Below, one piece after another: positions 6,379-15,867 of a DNA stretch of 64,000 bases. This DNA comes from Microbacterium sp. RU1D (lineage in GTDB: Bacteria > Actinomycetota > Actinomycetes > Actinomycetales > Microbacteriaceae). The position numbers and the translations under genes were made by a program. Each line of letters opens with the position of its first letter. Positions within the stretch are counted from its first letter, which is position 1. Under the pieces are notes generated by a model. It ran no database searches. It saw only the letters and a program-made list of their open reading frames with translations, and was not told where the DNA came from. The DNA lies in NCBI RefSeq assembly GCF_900156435.1, contig NZ_FTPQ01000001.1:558001-622000 (forward strand), given 5' to 3'.

Positions 6379-9306
6379 ATGCTGATGTTCCTCGGCGCCT
6401 TCGCGGCTCTTCCCCTCCTCCTGCCGTGGCTCGTCTCCCGCATCGGCGCTCGCGCGTTCTACGTCGCCGCCGTGCTGCCGGCACTCGCGTTCGCCCATGC
6501 TCTCGTGCTCGCTCCGGCGGTCTTCGCGGGGAACATTCCCTTCGAGGAATATCGCTGGATCCCCGCCATCGACGTCTCGTTGTCGATGCGGATGGACGTG
6601 CTCGGGTGGCTTCTCACCCTCGTCGTGACCGGTGTCGGCGCGCTCGTGATGCTGTACTGCCGCTGGTACTTCCGCGACAAGACGCGGGGGGTGGGGCAGT
6701 TCTCGGCCGTGCTCCTGGCCTTCGCCGGCGCGATGTACGGCCTCGTCCTGACCGACGACATCGTCGTCCTCGTCATGCTGTGGGAAGCCACGAGCGTGCT
6801 GTCGTACCTGCTCATCGGCTACTACCACGCGCGCGCCGCCAGCCGCCGTGCGGCGCTGCAGGCGCTGCTGGTCACGACGCTCGGCGGGCTGGTCATGCTC
6901 ATCGGCGTCGTGCTGCTGGTGGTGCAGGCGGGGACGTCGAGCCTGTCGGTGATCCTCGCCGACCCGCCCACCGGCACGGTCGTCGACATCGCCGTCCTGC
7001 TGCTGCTGATCGGCGCCCTGAGCAAGTCGGCGATCTTCCCGTTCCACTTCTGGCTCCCCGGTGCAATGGCCGCACCCACCCCGGTGAGCGCGTACCTGCA
7101 CGCGGCCGCCATGGTGAAGGCCGGTATCTACCTCATCGCGCGCCTCGCCCCCGGCTTCGCCGAAACGCCGTTCTGGCGGCCCACCCTCATCGCGCTGGGT
7201 GTGTTCACGATGCTCCTCGGCGGGTTCCAGGCCTTGCGCGAGCGCGACCTCAAGCGCATCCTCGCGTTCGGCACGGTCAGCCAGCTCGGGTTCCTCACGG
7301 TCATGCTCGGCTACGGAACACGGGATGCCGCCCTCGCGGGTGCCGCGCTCCTGCTCAGCCACGCGCTGTTCAAGTCGTGCCTGTTCCTCGTCGTGGGCGT
7401 CATCGACCGTCAGCTCAACACCCGCGACATCGGGCAGCTCTCCGGCCTCGGCCGCCAGGCTCCCGTCATGGCGACCGCGTCGTTCATCGCGATCGCGTCG
7501 ATGGCGGGCGTCATCCCGACCCTGGGCTTCGTGGCGAAGGAGACGGCGCTGACCGCCCTCCTGCACGAGGCCGAGGCGGGTGCGGGGTGGGGGATCGTCG
7601 CACTGGTCGGCATCGTGCTCGGCTCGGCGCTCACGGCGGGGTACGGCATCCGGTTCCTCTGGGGCGCGTACTGGACCAAGCGCGACGTCGAGACGACCGA
7701 GTGGCCCGACCCGCCCATCGGTTTCCTCTCGGCCCCCGTGCTGCTGGCCGCGGCCTCGCTCGTGCTCGGCTTCCTGGCGCCGGTCGTCGACCACTGGCTC
7801 GCCCCCTACGCTGACGGCCTGCCCGAGGCGACGCCCGGCGTGGCCGCGCCGGAGTACCCGTACCACCTGGCCCTCTGGCACGGTCTCGAGCCGGCGCTGT
7901 TCGTGTCGCTCGGCACGCTCGCCCTCGGCGCGGCGATCTTCTGGGCCGTGCGCAAGACGCAGCTGCACAAGCGGCGCCGCGTGCTGCCCTTCACGGCGAA
8001 CGACGTCTACAACGTCGCGTTGCGCGGCATCGACCACTCGTCGGAGTGGGTGACCGCCCGTTTCCAGCGCGGTTCGTTGCCGTTCTACGTCGGCACGATC
8101 TTCATCGTCCTCGTCATCGCCGAGGGCACCGCCCTGTTCGCGTCGGCCGAGTGGCGGGCGCAGCTCGACGCCTGGCACTCCCCGACGCAGCTCATCGCCG
8201 CCCCGCTCATGATCGCCGCCGGCATCCTCGCGGTGCGTGCCCGGAAGCGCTACACGGGCGTCGCGCTCGTCTCGGTCACCGGTCTCGGCCTCGTCGTGCT
8301 CTTCGCCACGAGCGGTGCCCCCGACCTTGCCCTGACGCAGGTGCTCGTCGAGACCGTGACGCTTGTGGTGTTCGCTCTCGTGCTGCGTCGACTGCCCGCG
8401 CGCATGGGCGAGCAGAACGCCTCCGTCGCGCCCCTGGCCCGGGCCGTGCTCGGCGCCGGCGTCGGCCTGACGATGGCCCTGGTCGCCATCGTCGCCACGG
8501 GAGCCCGCCAGGAGCTCCCGATCTCGCTCGAGTGGCCGCCGCTGGCGTACGAGATCGGCCACGGTCGCAACGTCGTCAACGTCGCGCTCGTCGACCTGCG
8601 CGGGTGGGACACGATGGGCGAGCTGTCGGTGCTCGTGCTCGCGGCGACGGGTGTGGCATCCCTCGTCTTCATCACCGACCGCAGCGACAACCTGTCGCGG
8701 CGTTCGGGCACGGCTCGCAGCCGGACGGGCCTCGGCCGTCGCCGTCCGCTCGTCGAGACCGACAGCGGCGTCCGCGCGCAGCGCGTCGGCGAGACCGGCG
8801 CCCCGCGGGCCTGGCTGGTGTCGGGCGCCAAGGTGCAGCCCGAGAACCGCTCGATCCTGCTCGAGATCATCATCCGCGTGCTCTTCCACTCGGTCATGGT
8901 CATCTCGCTCTATCTGCTCTTCGCCGGCCACAACCTCCCCGGCGGCGGGTTCGCCGGCGGGCTCGTCGCCGGTCTGGGCCTCGTCATGCGCTACATCGCC
9001 GGCGGACGCTGGGAGCTCGGCGCCGCCGCCCCGACCGACGCCGGCCGCCTGCTCGGCGCCGGCATGGCGATCGCCGTGTTGTGCGCGATCGTGCCGATGT
9101 TCTTCGGCTTCGCCCCCTTGCAGAGCTTCACCTTCGAGGGCGAGCTGCCGCTCATCGGCCACTGGGAGTTCGTCACGAGCACGATCTTCGACATCGGCGT
9201 GTACCTCGTCGTCATCGGTCTGGTGCTCGACGTGCTGCGCAGCCTCGGGGCCGAGGTCGACCGGCAGTCGCAGCTGCCCGAGGACGCGGAGGTGGTGAAT
9301 CCGTGA
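6379..9306 (+). CDS. mrpA: Na+/H+ antiporter subunit A with fused MrpB domain
   Basis: 975 residues, the length of fused MrpA-MrpB proteins. Residues ~1-480 form the NuoL/MrpA-type proton-translocating domain, with the conserved HFWLPGAMAAPTPVSAYLHA segment, the KAGIYL lysine and the TVSQLGF segment of this superfamily. Residues ~600-680 are the MrpA C-terminal domain (SGAPDLALTQVLVE). Residues ~820-950 are an MnhB domain (ILLEIIIRVLFHSVMVISLY, NLPGGGFAGGLVAG). The complex exports Na+ in exchange for H+ and supports pH and salt homeostasis at the membrane. GAGGAG at 6365-6370 supports ATG 6379. It is first of a six-gene operon. Its stop overlaps mrpC as GTGA. Confidence 0.97.
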   Translation: MLMFLGAFAALPLLLPWLVSRIGARAFYVAAVLPALAFAHALVLAPAVFAGNIPFEEYRWIPAIDVSLSMRMDVLGWLLTLVVTGVGALVMLYCRWYFRDKTRGVGQFSAVLLAFAGAMYGLVLTDDIVVLVMLWEATSVLSYLLIGYYHARAASRRAALQALLVTTLGGLVMLIGVVLLVVQAGTSSLSVILADPPTGTVVDIAVLLLLIGALSKSAIFPFHFWLPGAMAAPTPVSAYLHAAAMVKAGIYLIARLAPGFAETPFWRPTLIALGVFTMLLGGFQALRERDLKRILAFGTVSQLGFLTVMLGYGTRDAALAGAALLLSHALFKSCLFLVVGVIDRQLNTRDIGQLSGLGRQAPVMATASFIAIASMAGVIPTLGFVAKETALTALLHEAEAGAGWGIVALVGIVLGSALTAGYGIRFLWGAYWTKRDVETTEWPDPPIGFLSAPVLLAAASLVLGFLAPVVDHWLAPYADGLPEATPGVAAPEYPYHLALWHGLEPALFVSLGTLALGAAIFWAVRKTQLHKRRRVLPFTANDVYNVALRGIDHSSEWVTARFQRGSLPFYVGTIFIVLVIAEGTALFASAEWRAQLDAWHSPTQLIAAPLMIAAGILAVRARKRYTGVALVSVTGLGLVVLFATSGAPDLALTQVLVETVTLVVFALVLRRLPARMGEQNASVAPLARAVLGAGVGLTMALVAIVATGARQELPISLEWPPLAYEIGHGRNVVNVALVDLRGWDTMGELSVLVLAATGVASLVFITDRSDNLSRRSGTARSRTGLGRRRPLVETDSGVRAQRVGETGAPRAWLVSGAKVQPENRSILLEIIIRVLFHSVMVISLYLLFAGHNLPGGGFAGGLVAGLGLVMRYIAGGRWELGAAAPTDAGRLLGAGMAIAVLCAIVPMFFGFAPLQSFTFEGELPLIGHWEFVTSTIFDIGVYLVVIGLVLDVLRSLGAEVDRQSQLPEDAEVVNP

Positions 9307-9917
9307 ACATCTCGCTCGTGCTGGTGATCATCATGGCCGTGCTCTTCGCGTGCGGCGTCTACGCGATGCTCGAGCGCAGCCTCACCCGCGTTCTGATCGG
9401 CTTCCTGCTGCTCGGCAACGCGGCCAACCTGCTGCTGCTGATCGTCATGGGCCGCCCGGCCATCGCGCCGTTCTACGACGGCGAGACCGACGCCGCCGAC
9501 ATGTCGGATGCGCTCCCACAGGCCCTCATGCTCACCGCGATCGTCATCACTTTCGCGATCTCGGCCTTCCTGCTCGCCCTGATCTACCGGTCGTGGCAGC
9601 TCGGTCAGGCCGACACGGTCATCGACGACGTCGACGACGTCGCGCTGCGCACCCGCACGGCCGAAGAGGTCGAGGATGCGATGGACGAGGAGTCGCGCTC
9701 CGACGACGACGACGTCACCACCGACTTCGTCGGGGATGCCGCGAACCCGATCCGGGTGCTGCACCAGGGCGACCTGTCGCAGCTCGTCGACGACGCTCCG
9801 GTCGACCGCGTCGCCGTCCGCCGGCGTGCGTCGGACGACCGCGCGTCGGACGACCGCACGCCCGCCGACGGCGCGTCCGACGCCCCCCGCGACCCCCAGG
9901 ACGGTGATCGCTCGTGA
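9303..9917 (+). CDS. mrpC: Na+/H+ antiporter subunit C with long acidic tail
   Basis: 204 residues starting at GTG 9303, inside the stop region of mrpA (GTGA). The first ~105 residues are the NuoK-like MrpC core with three membrane helices (SLVLVIIMAVLFACGVYAML; RVLIGFLLLGNAANLLLLI; LPQALMLTAIVITFAISAFLLA). The remaining ~100 residues are an unusual hydrophilic, Asp/Arg-rich extension (DEESRSDDDDVTTDF, then RRRASDDRASDDR) not needed by the core family and likely disordered in the cytoplasm. Two tandem 15-base DNA repeats encode part of it. It is required with the other Mrp subunits for antiport. Confidence 0.94.
   Translation: MNISLVLVIIMAVLFACGVYAMLERSLTRVLIGFLLLGNAANLLLLIVMGRPAIAPFYDGETDAADMSDALPQALMLTAIVITFAISAFLLALIYRSWQLGQADTVIDDVDDVALRTRTAEEVEDAMDEESRSDDDDVTTDFVGDAANPIRVLHQGDLSQLVDDAPVDRVAVRRRASDDRASDDRTPADGASDAPRDPQDGDRS
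9828..9857 (+). repeat. tandem 15-bp repeat inside mrpC tail
   Basis: GCGTCGGACGACCGC occurs twice back to back at 9828-9842 and 9843-9857, encoding repeated ASDDR in the disordered C-terminal tail of MrpC. The period is a multiple of three, so copy-number slippage would keep the frame. Confidence 0.85.
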
Positions 9918-11470
9918 GCGCCCTCGTGCCCCTGCTCGTCGGCATCCCGCTCATCGGCGCCGCGATCAACCTCATCTTCGGCCGCCGCAAGAAGACGCAG
10001 ATCGTCGTGTCGGTCGCCTCGCTCGCGGCGGTGCTCGTCCTCGGCGCGGTCCTGCTCGTCGCGGTCGACACCACCGGGCCCATCGCCGTCGCCATCGCCG
10101 CGTGGCAGATCCCCCTCGGGATCGTGCTGTACGTGGACGTGCTGGCCGCGCTCCTCGTGGTCGTCACGAGCATCGTGCTGCTCGCGGTCCTGCTGTTCTC
10201 GATCGGACAGGGAGCGGCGGACAACGACGAGGACACGCCCGTCTCGATCTTCTACCCGGCGTATCTCATCCTGGGTGCGGGCATCTTCAACGCCTTCATC
10301 GCCGGCGACCTGTTCAACCTCTACGTCGGGTTCGAGATCCTGCTCGTCGCGTCGTACGTGCTCATCACCCTCGGGGGCACCGAGTCCCGCATCCGCACGG
10401 GTGTGGTCTACATCGTCGTGTCGCTGGTGTCGTCGATCCTGTTCCTCGCCGCGATCGCCATGGTCTACGGCGCGCTCGGCACGGTCAACATGGTGCAGAT
10501 CAGCGAGCGCATGGCGATGCTGCCGCAGGACACGCAGACGATCCTGCACCTCATGCTGCTGCTGGCCTTCGCCATCAAGGCGGCGGTCTTCCCGCTGTCG
10601 TTCTGGCTGCCCGACTCGTACCCGACGGCCCCGGCCCCCGTCACGGCGGTCTTCGCGGGCCTGCTGACGAAGGTCGGCGTCTACGCCATCATCCGCACCG
10701 AGACGCAGCTCTTCGTCGACAACGACATCAACTTCCTGCTGCTCATGGTCGCCCTCGCGACGATGATCGTCGGGGTGCTGGGAGCCGTCGCCCAGGCCGA
10801 GCTCAAGCGCATCCTGTCGTTCACGCTCGTGAGCCACATCGGGTACATGATCTTCGGTTTGTCCATCAACACGCCGCTCGCCGTGGGCGCGACGATCTAC
10901 TACATCGTCCACCACATCATCGTGCAGACGACCCTGTTCCTCGCCGTGGGCCTGATCGAGCGCCGCGCGGGCAGCACGTCGATCCTCAAGGTCAAGGGAC
11001 TCATGCGTGCGGCCCCCCTGCTCGCGGTGCTCTACTTCATCCCGGCCATCAACCTGGGCGGTCTCCCGCCGTTCTCGGGCTTCATCGGCAAGTACGCCCT
11101 CTTCGACGCCGCAGCCCAGGTGGGCACACCGGTCATGATCGTGCTCATCGTCGGTGGCATCGTCACCTCGATCCTCACGCTGTACGCGCTCATGCGCGCG
11201 TGGAACCTGTCGTTCTGGCGCGAGGACGACGACTCGGCCGAGACGACCGAGCGCATCGCCTATCTCGGCAACGCGCCCGCGGCGTCGATCTCGACCGAGC
11301 GCCGCACGATTCCGCGGATCATGACCGTCGCGACCGTCGGAATGGTCGTCGTCACGATCTCGCTGACGGTGTTCGCCGGCCCCCTGCTCGACGCGTGCCT
11401 GCGGGCGGGCGAGCGCATCTACGGCGGGACTACCCTCGTGCAGCTGCAGGATGCGGAGGACCCGCGATGA
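9914..11470 (+). CDS. mrpD: Na+/H+ antiporter subunit D
   Basis: 518 residues starting at GTG 9914, which overlaps the mrpC stop by 4 bases. It belongs to the NuoM/N-like proton-translocating family: FNLYVGFEILLVASYVLI contains the conserved glutamate of helix 5, KAAVFPLSFWLPDSYPTAP the conserved lysine/proline helix, TKVGVYAIIR a second lysine, and LKRILSFTLVSHIGYM the broken-helix region. About 14 membrane segments are visible. Together with MrpA it forms the ion-translocating part of the complex. A polar C-terminal insertion (REDDDSAETTERIAYLG) precedes the last helix. Confidence 0.96.
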   Translation: MSALVPLLVGIPLIGAAINLIFGRRKKTQIVVSVASLAAVLVLGAVLLVAVDTTGPIAVAIAAWQIPLGIVLYVDVLAALLVVVTSIVLLAVLLFSIGQGAADNDEDTPVSIFYPAYLILGAGIFNAFIAGDLFNLYVGFEILLVASYVLITLGGTESRIRTGVVYIVVSLVSSILFLAAIAMVYGALGTVNMVQISERMAMLPQDTQTILHLMLLLAFAIKAAVFPLSFWLPDSYPTAPAPVTAVFAGLLTKVGVYAIIRTETQLFVDNDINFLLLMVALATMIVGVLGAVAQAELKRILSFTLVSHIGYMIFGLSINTPLAVGATIYYIVHHIIVQTTLFLAVGLIERRAGSTSILKVKGLMRAAPLLAVLYFIPAINLGGLPPFSGFIGKYALFDAAAQVGTPVMIVLIVGGIVTSILTLYALMRAWNLSFWREDDDSAETTERIAYLGNAPAASISTERRTIPRIMTVATVGMVVVTISLTVFAGPLLDACLRAGERIYGGTTLVQLQDAEDPR

Positions 11471-12081
11471 GTCCGAACCGCCGCGCGCAGGTGTCGCTGT
11501 TCCTGCATCAGCTCCCGCTGATGATCTGGCTGATCGCCCTGTGGATGCTGCTGTGGGGCCAGTTCACCTGGCTCGCCCTCGTGACCGGCCTCGTCATGGC
11601 GGTCTTCGTCACCCGCGTGTTCCGCCTGCCCCCGGTGGAGCTGTCGGGTCGCATCAACCTCTGGTACGGCCTGATCTTCGTCGTCACCTTCCTCGGTGCC
11701 GTCATCAAGGGTTCGCTCATCGTGGCGTGGCAGGTGCTCGACGTGCGACGCCAGCCGGGCGCGGCGATCATCGCGGTGCCGCTCCGGGTCGACGACGACG
11801 TGATCATGGCCCACACCGCCGTCACGGCATCCCTCATCCCAGGGTCGCTCATCGTCGACGTCGACCGCGAGAACCGCACGCTCTACCTGCACACCATCGG
11901 CGTACGCAGCGACGAGGATGCCGAGCACCAGCGCCGCATCGTGCTCGGCTGGGAGGCGCGCATCACGCGTGCCGTCGGCTCGCGGGAGGAGCTGCAGGAA
12001 CTGCGCGCCCGCATCGCCGACAGCTCGACGCATCACCACCAGTCCATCGAATCGCCGCGCGAGGGGAGGACCCCGCTGTGA
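11467..12081 (+). CDS. mrpE: Na+/H+ antiporter subunit E
   Basis: 204 residues starting at ATG 11467, overlapping the mrpD stop as ATGA. It has two N-terminal membrane helices (residues ~15-55) and a third near 75-90, followed by the soluble MrpE domain with AVTASLIPGSLIVDVD and LYLHTIGV, both diagnostic of the family. A charged, histidine-containing tail (SSTHHHQS) extends beyond the usual ~160 residues. Standard fourth gene of the operon here. Confidence 0.95.
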   Translation: MSPNRRAQVSLFLHQLPLMIWLIALWMLLWGQFTWLALVTGLVMAVFVTRVFRLPPVELSGRINLWYGLIFVVTFLGAVIKGSLIVAWQVLDVRRQPGAAIIAVPLRVDDDVIMAHTAVTASLIPGSLIVDVDRENRTLYLHTIGVRSDEDAEHQRRIVLGWEARITRAVGSREELQELRARIADSSTHHHQSIESPREGRTPL

Positions 12082-12344
12082 ACGCCCTCGTCGTCGTCAT
12101 CCTGGTCGTCTTCGCCGCCGCCGCGGTGCTCGCCCTCATCCGGCTCGTCATCGGCCCGTCGATCCTCGACCGCGCGGTCGCGGCGGACGTGCTGCTCACC
12201 GAGGTGATCTGCATCCTCGGTGCCGACATGGTGATCAACCACCACACGCGGTCGCTGCCCGCGATGCTCATCATCGCGGCGGTCGGCGTCTTCGGGTCGA
12301 TCGCCGTCGCCCGCTTCGTCGCGCGGAAGGAGAACCCGCGGTGA
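12078..12344 (+). CDS. mrpF: Na+/H+ antiporter subunit F
   Basis: 88 residues, the normal size. Start GTG 12078 overlaps the mrpE stop by 4 bases. Three membrane helices are visible, with the MrpF signature IRLVIGPSILDRAVAADVL, where the aspartate before RAVA is conserved in the family. It is a small integral subunit of the Mrp complex. Confidence 0.94.
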   Translation: MNALVVVILVVFAAAAVLALIRLVIGPSILDRAVAADVLLTEVICILGADMVINHHTRSLPAMLIIAAVGVFGSIAVARFVARKENPR

Positions 12345-12721
12345 CCCTCGAATCGGTCCTCGACACCGTCGCGCTCGTCCTCGTGCTGATCGGCGCGGTG
12401 CTCTGCCTCACCGCGACCATGGGGCTGTTGCGGTGGCGCGACGTGCCCACCCGCCTGCACGCGGCGACCAAGCCGCAGGTGCTGGGCGTGCTGCTCATCG
12501 TCATCGCGGTCGCGCTGTCGCTGCGAACGTGGGAGGTGGTGGCCTTCGGCATCCCGATCGTGCTCATCCAGTTCGCCACGGCGCCGCTCGCCGCCCACAT
12601 GGTCGGGCGCGCGGCCTACCGCAACCGCACGACCGACGAAGAGGGCCTGTACATCGACGAGCTGCAGCACCGGACCGAGCAGCCGGGGTCGACCGGCGCG
12701 GAGACGCGGCCCGAGAACTGA
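12341..12721 (+). CDS. mrpG: Na+/H+ antiporter subunit G
   Basis: 126 residues starting at GTG 12341, overlapping the mrpF stop by 4 bases. Three membrane helices and the MrpG core LLRWRDVPTRLHAATKPQ (around residues 29-47) identify the family. A ~30-residue polar C-terminal tail (TTDEEGLYIDELQHRTEQPG) extends past the helices. It closes the A(B)-C-D-E-F-G operon; no terminator is apparent in the short 26-base gap before the convergent gene. Confidence 0.94.
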   Translation: MTLESVLDTVALVLVLIGAVLCLTATMGLLRWRDVPTRLHAATKPQVLGVLLIVIAVALSLRTWEVVAFGIPIVLIQFATAPLAAHMVGRAAYRNRTTDEEGLYIDELQHRTEQPGSTGAETRPEN

Positions 12722-12747
12722 GACGGTGAGACGCAGCGGATGCGGCG

Positions 12748-13290
12748 TCAGACGCCGGCCTCGCGCACGTCTTCCTCCGCCTGCGACGACGGGGTGCCCT
12801 CGGCGGGGTCCGGCGTGTCGGTGCGGTGGTCGAGCTCGCGCGCCTCGCGCTCGTCGCGCCGACCCTCGGCGAGGAACGCCAGGCGGTTCAGGCACTCGTG
12901 ATTGCGCGCCACGAGCATCGGCTTCCACAGCAGCGAGGGCAGGACCGCGGCGGCGCCCGACACGGGTTCCTCGAGGATCGTCACGGCGATCCCGTCGCCG
13001 TGCGGGCGCACCTCGATGCGGATCACGCCGCGACCGAGGAGACCGGCTCGCGGCCGAAGGCGCAGTCGACGCGGCGGGTCCCACTCGACGATCTCGGTCT
13101 CGTCGTGGATCATCACGGGCCAGACGCCGAGCGAATGGTGGATGCGGCTGCCCTCCCGGGGCCATTCCGCATCGACATCGCGCATGCGGGCGGCGCCCAC
13201 GACCCACACGGGATACAGCCAGCCGTCCGAGAGCACCGCGAAGAGGTCGTCGGGTGTACACCGCATGAGGCGCGTGTTGCGGGCGGCCAT
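12748..13290 (-). CDS. SRPBCC (START/polyketide cyclase-like) protein
   Basis: 180 residues from ATG 13290, chosen because a strong GGAGGG lies just upstream (minus strand, about 13297-13302); an open frame continues to 13515 but is not protein-like. The pattern of a beta-strand-rich N-terminus (TRLMRCTPDDLFAVLSDGWLYPVWVVG), a central IHHSLGVWPVMIHDETEIVEWDPPRRLRLR and a C-terminal helix (LLWKPMLVARNHECLNRLAFLAEGR) fits the SRPBCC hydrophobic-ligand-binding fold. The last ~35 residues are acidic and probably disordered. The ligand is unknown. It converges on mrpG. Confidence 0.82.
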   Translation of the reverse strand: MAARNTRLMRCTPDDLFAVLSDGWLYPVWVVGAARMRDVDAEWPREGSRIHHSLGVWPVMIHDETEIVEWDPPRRLRLRPRAGLLGRGVIRIEVRPHGDGIAVTILEEPVSGAAAVLPSLLWKPMLVARNHECLNRLAFLAEGRRDEREARELDHRTDTPDPAEGTPSSQAEEDVREAGV

Positions 13291-13397
13291 GGCATCCCCT
13301 CCCTCCGGTCGGCGTGGTTCGACTGTAGGGGGTGGATGCCGCACGCGCGGCGGGACTTGACGGCTGGGGTCGGCGGAGGTGGGGGAAAGGGAGGTGG

Positions 13398-13455
13398 CTG
13401 AGCTTGTCGACGCCTCCGGGGTGGGCGTGGGTCCCGCGCCCATCGACGGGCTCAG
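13398..13455. repeat. intergenic inverted repeat
   Basis: CTGAGCTTGTCGA (13398-13410) and TCGACGGGCTCAG (13443-13455) are inverted copies matching at 11 of 13 positions around a 32-base spacer. They lie in the 238-base space between the SRPBCC gene and the ABC ATPase gene. This resembles the dispersed TCGA-centred intergenic palindromes of related genomes. A role as terminator for the downstream end of the ABC operon is possible. The rest of the gap shows only the SRPBCC promoter region and a GGATGCC at 13334-13340. Confidence 0.5.
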
Positions 13456-13528
13456 GGTCCTCGCGTGGACGGCGGCCTCGCGCCGGGAAAGAGGTGGCCC
13501 GGCGCCCCGGACCACCCCTGGACCGCCC

Positions 13529-14236
<708 letters not shown>

Positions 14237-14267
14237 GATGTCTCCTTCGAAGGACGGGGGATGCCGC

Positions 14268-15734
14268 TCACGCGACCGAACGGAGGGCGGCGGCGGGGCT
14301 GAGGCGAGCGGCGCGCCATCCGCCGAACGCTCCGGCGAGGACGCCGCCGAGCACGGCGATGCCGACCGCGGCCAGCACGACGACCGGGGTGACGGGAGCG
14401 CTCAGGACGATGTCGGTGGCCTGCGCCGCCGCTTGTCCGAAACCGCCGCCGGGGCCACCGGCTCCCGGACCGCCCTGCGCGCCGGGGCCGCCGGAGGTGC
14501 TCGCCGCCACAGACACGGTCGGCGAGATCACGTTGACCAGCAGGATGCCGCCGAGCCCGAGGATCAGACCCGCGACACCGCCGAGCAGACCCTGGACGAG
14601 CGACTCGCCCGCGACCTGGCGCACGATGCGCGCGTTCGACCACCCGATGGCCTTCAGCGTGCCGAATTCGCGGGTGCGACGGGCGACACCCGAGATCGTG
14701 AACAGCACAGCGAGGGCGAGGGCGACCAGCAGGACGACGAGGCTGAGCCAGGTGCCGAGGTTCGAGATCATCGTCGACGCGCTCGAGAGCGAGCCCGAGA
14801 CGGTGGAGGCCAGCTCCGACTGCGAGCTGACGGTGGCGTCGGGCAGTGCGGCGGTGAGCTCGCTCTGCACCTGGTCGATGGCATCCGCCGAATCGGCCTG
14901 CACGTACACGGTCGAGACCACGTCGCCGACGCCGGCGAGCGTCTGGGCCACGTCGAGGGGGAGGTAGACGTTCGCGGCGGTGTCGGCGTCCGCCGAGGCC
15001 GAGGCGACGATCCCGACGATCTGCATCGCCGTGCCACCCACGTCGACGGTGCCGCCGACGCTGAGCCCGGCGCTCGCCGCGTACGTGGCGTCGATCACGG
15101 CGACGTTCGTTCCGGCATCCGATGCCTCGAGGGCGCGACCGTCGCTGACGGTGACGGAGGAGAGGGGGCCGACGGATGCCGCCGGGTCGACGCCGAGCAC
15201 GCTGAAGGAGTCCACGCCGAAGGCGCTGCCGCCGTCGCCGCCGGGGCCGCCGGCCGGCGGTTCGCCCGTGCCCTGGCCCTGCTCGGTGCCGGTGCCGGCG
15301 TCTGCGCTGCGGTCGGGGATCTCGCCCGAGAACGTCGTGTTGGTCAGGGCGAGGGCGCCGGTCGCGGCGGAGACGCCGTCGAGGCCGGTCACCGTGGTCA
15401 CGGTGGAGGCGTCGAGCGTGCCGCGCATCATGTCGGTCATGAGGCGCGACTGGCTGAGGGTGGTCGTTCCGTCGCTGGTGGCGCCGTCCTCGGCGCCGAA
15501 GTCGAAGCGCGGACCGCCGCCGCCTTCGCCCGGCTCGGTCTGAGCCCCCGTGACGGTGAGGTCGGTGCCGACGCCGTAGACCGACGACAGCGCCTGCGAC
15601 TGCGCATCGCGCACGCCGGCCGACAGGGCGTTGACCACGATGACGAGAGCGATCGCAATGGCGAGTCCGATGGCGACGATCACGGTCTGTTTGGTGCGGC
15701 CGGCGAGTTCGCGCCGCAGGTAGGTGCCGTACAT
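14268..15734 (-). CDS. ABC transporter permease, MacB/FtsX type
   Basis: 488 residues from ATG 15734, preceded by GGAAGGAG. Helix 1 (TVIVAIGLAIAIALVIVVNALSAG) is followed by a ~250-residue extracytoplasmic MacB_PCD-like domain (VYGVGTDLTVTG; VIDATYAASAGLSVGG), then three helices with the FtsX core (RTREFGTLKAIGWSNARIVRQVAGES). Two odd low-complexity inserts are seen: a Gly/Gln/Pro-rich loop (GTEQGQGTGEPPAGGPGG) in the external domain and a Gly/Pro/Ala-rich one between helices 3 and 4 (GGPGAQGGPGAGGPGGG). It pairs with the downstream ATPase, and the substrate could be an antimicrobial peptide or lipid. Confidence 0.92.
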   Translation of the reverse strand: MYGTYLRRELAGRTKQTVIVAIGLAIAIALVIVVNALSAGVRDAQSQALSSVYGVGTDLTVTGAQTEPGEGGGGPRFDFGAEDGATSDGTTTLSQSRLMTDMMRGTLDASTVTTVTGLDGVSAATGALALTNTTFSGEIPDRSADAGTGTEQGQGTGEPPAGGPGGDGGSAFGVDSFSVLGVDPAASVGPLSSVTVSDGRALEASDAGTNVAVIDATYAASAGLSVGGTVDVGGTAMQIVGIVASASADADTAANVYLPLDVAQTLAGVGDVVSTVYVQADSADAIDQVQSELTAALPDATVSSQSELASTVSGSLSSASTMISNLGTWLSLVVLLVALALAVLFTISGVARRTREFGTLKAIGWSNARIVRQVAGESLVQGLLGGVAGLILGLGGILLVNVISPTVSVAASTSGGPGAQGGPGAGGPGGGFGQAAAQATDIVLSAPVTPVVVLAAVGIAVLGGVLAGAFGGWRAARLSPAAALRSVA

Positions 15735-15867
15735 GCTTCTCCTTCCGGACGCGGGATGCGGCCGTCGCAGCGAACGTAGGAACGGCACCCTCACCGCCGC
15801 CTCACGCTTTCTATGAAGCGCGTATGTCGCGGTGACACGGCGGCTGTGGGCGGGCATGCTGGCATCC

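Noticed and set aside
6304..9162. A 952-codon open frame on the minus strand, opposite mrpA
   Set aside because: It is antisense to an unmistakable MrpA and is rich in Glu/Arg/His/Gly in a way produced by GC-rich third positions of the real gene. No domain is visible.
13291..13515. Longer SRPBCC protein starting at 13515
   Set aside because: The additional 75 residues are Pro/Ser/Arg-rich and include the intergenic inverted repeat; ATG 13290 has a strong ribosome site.
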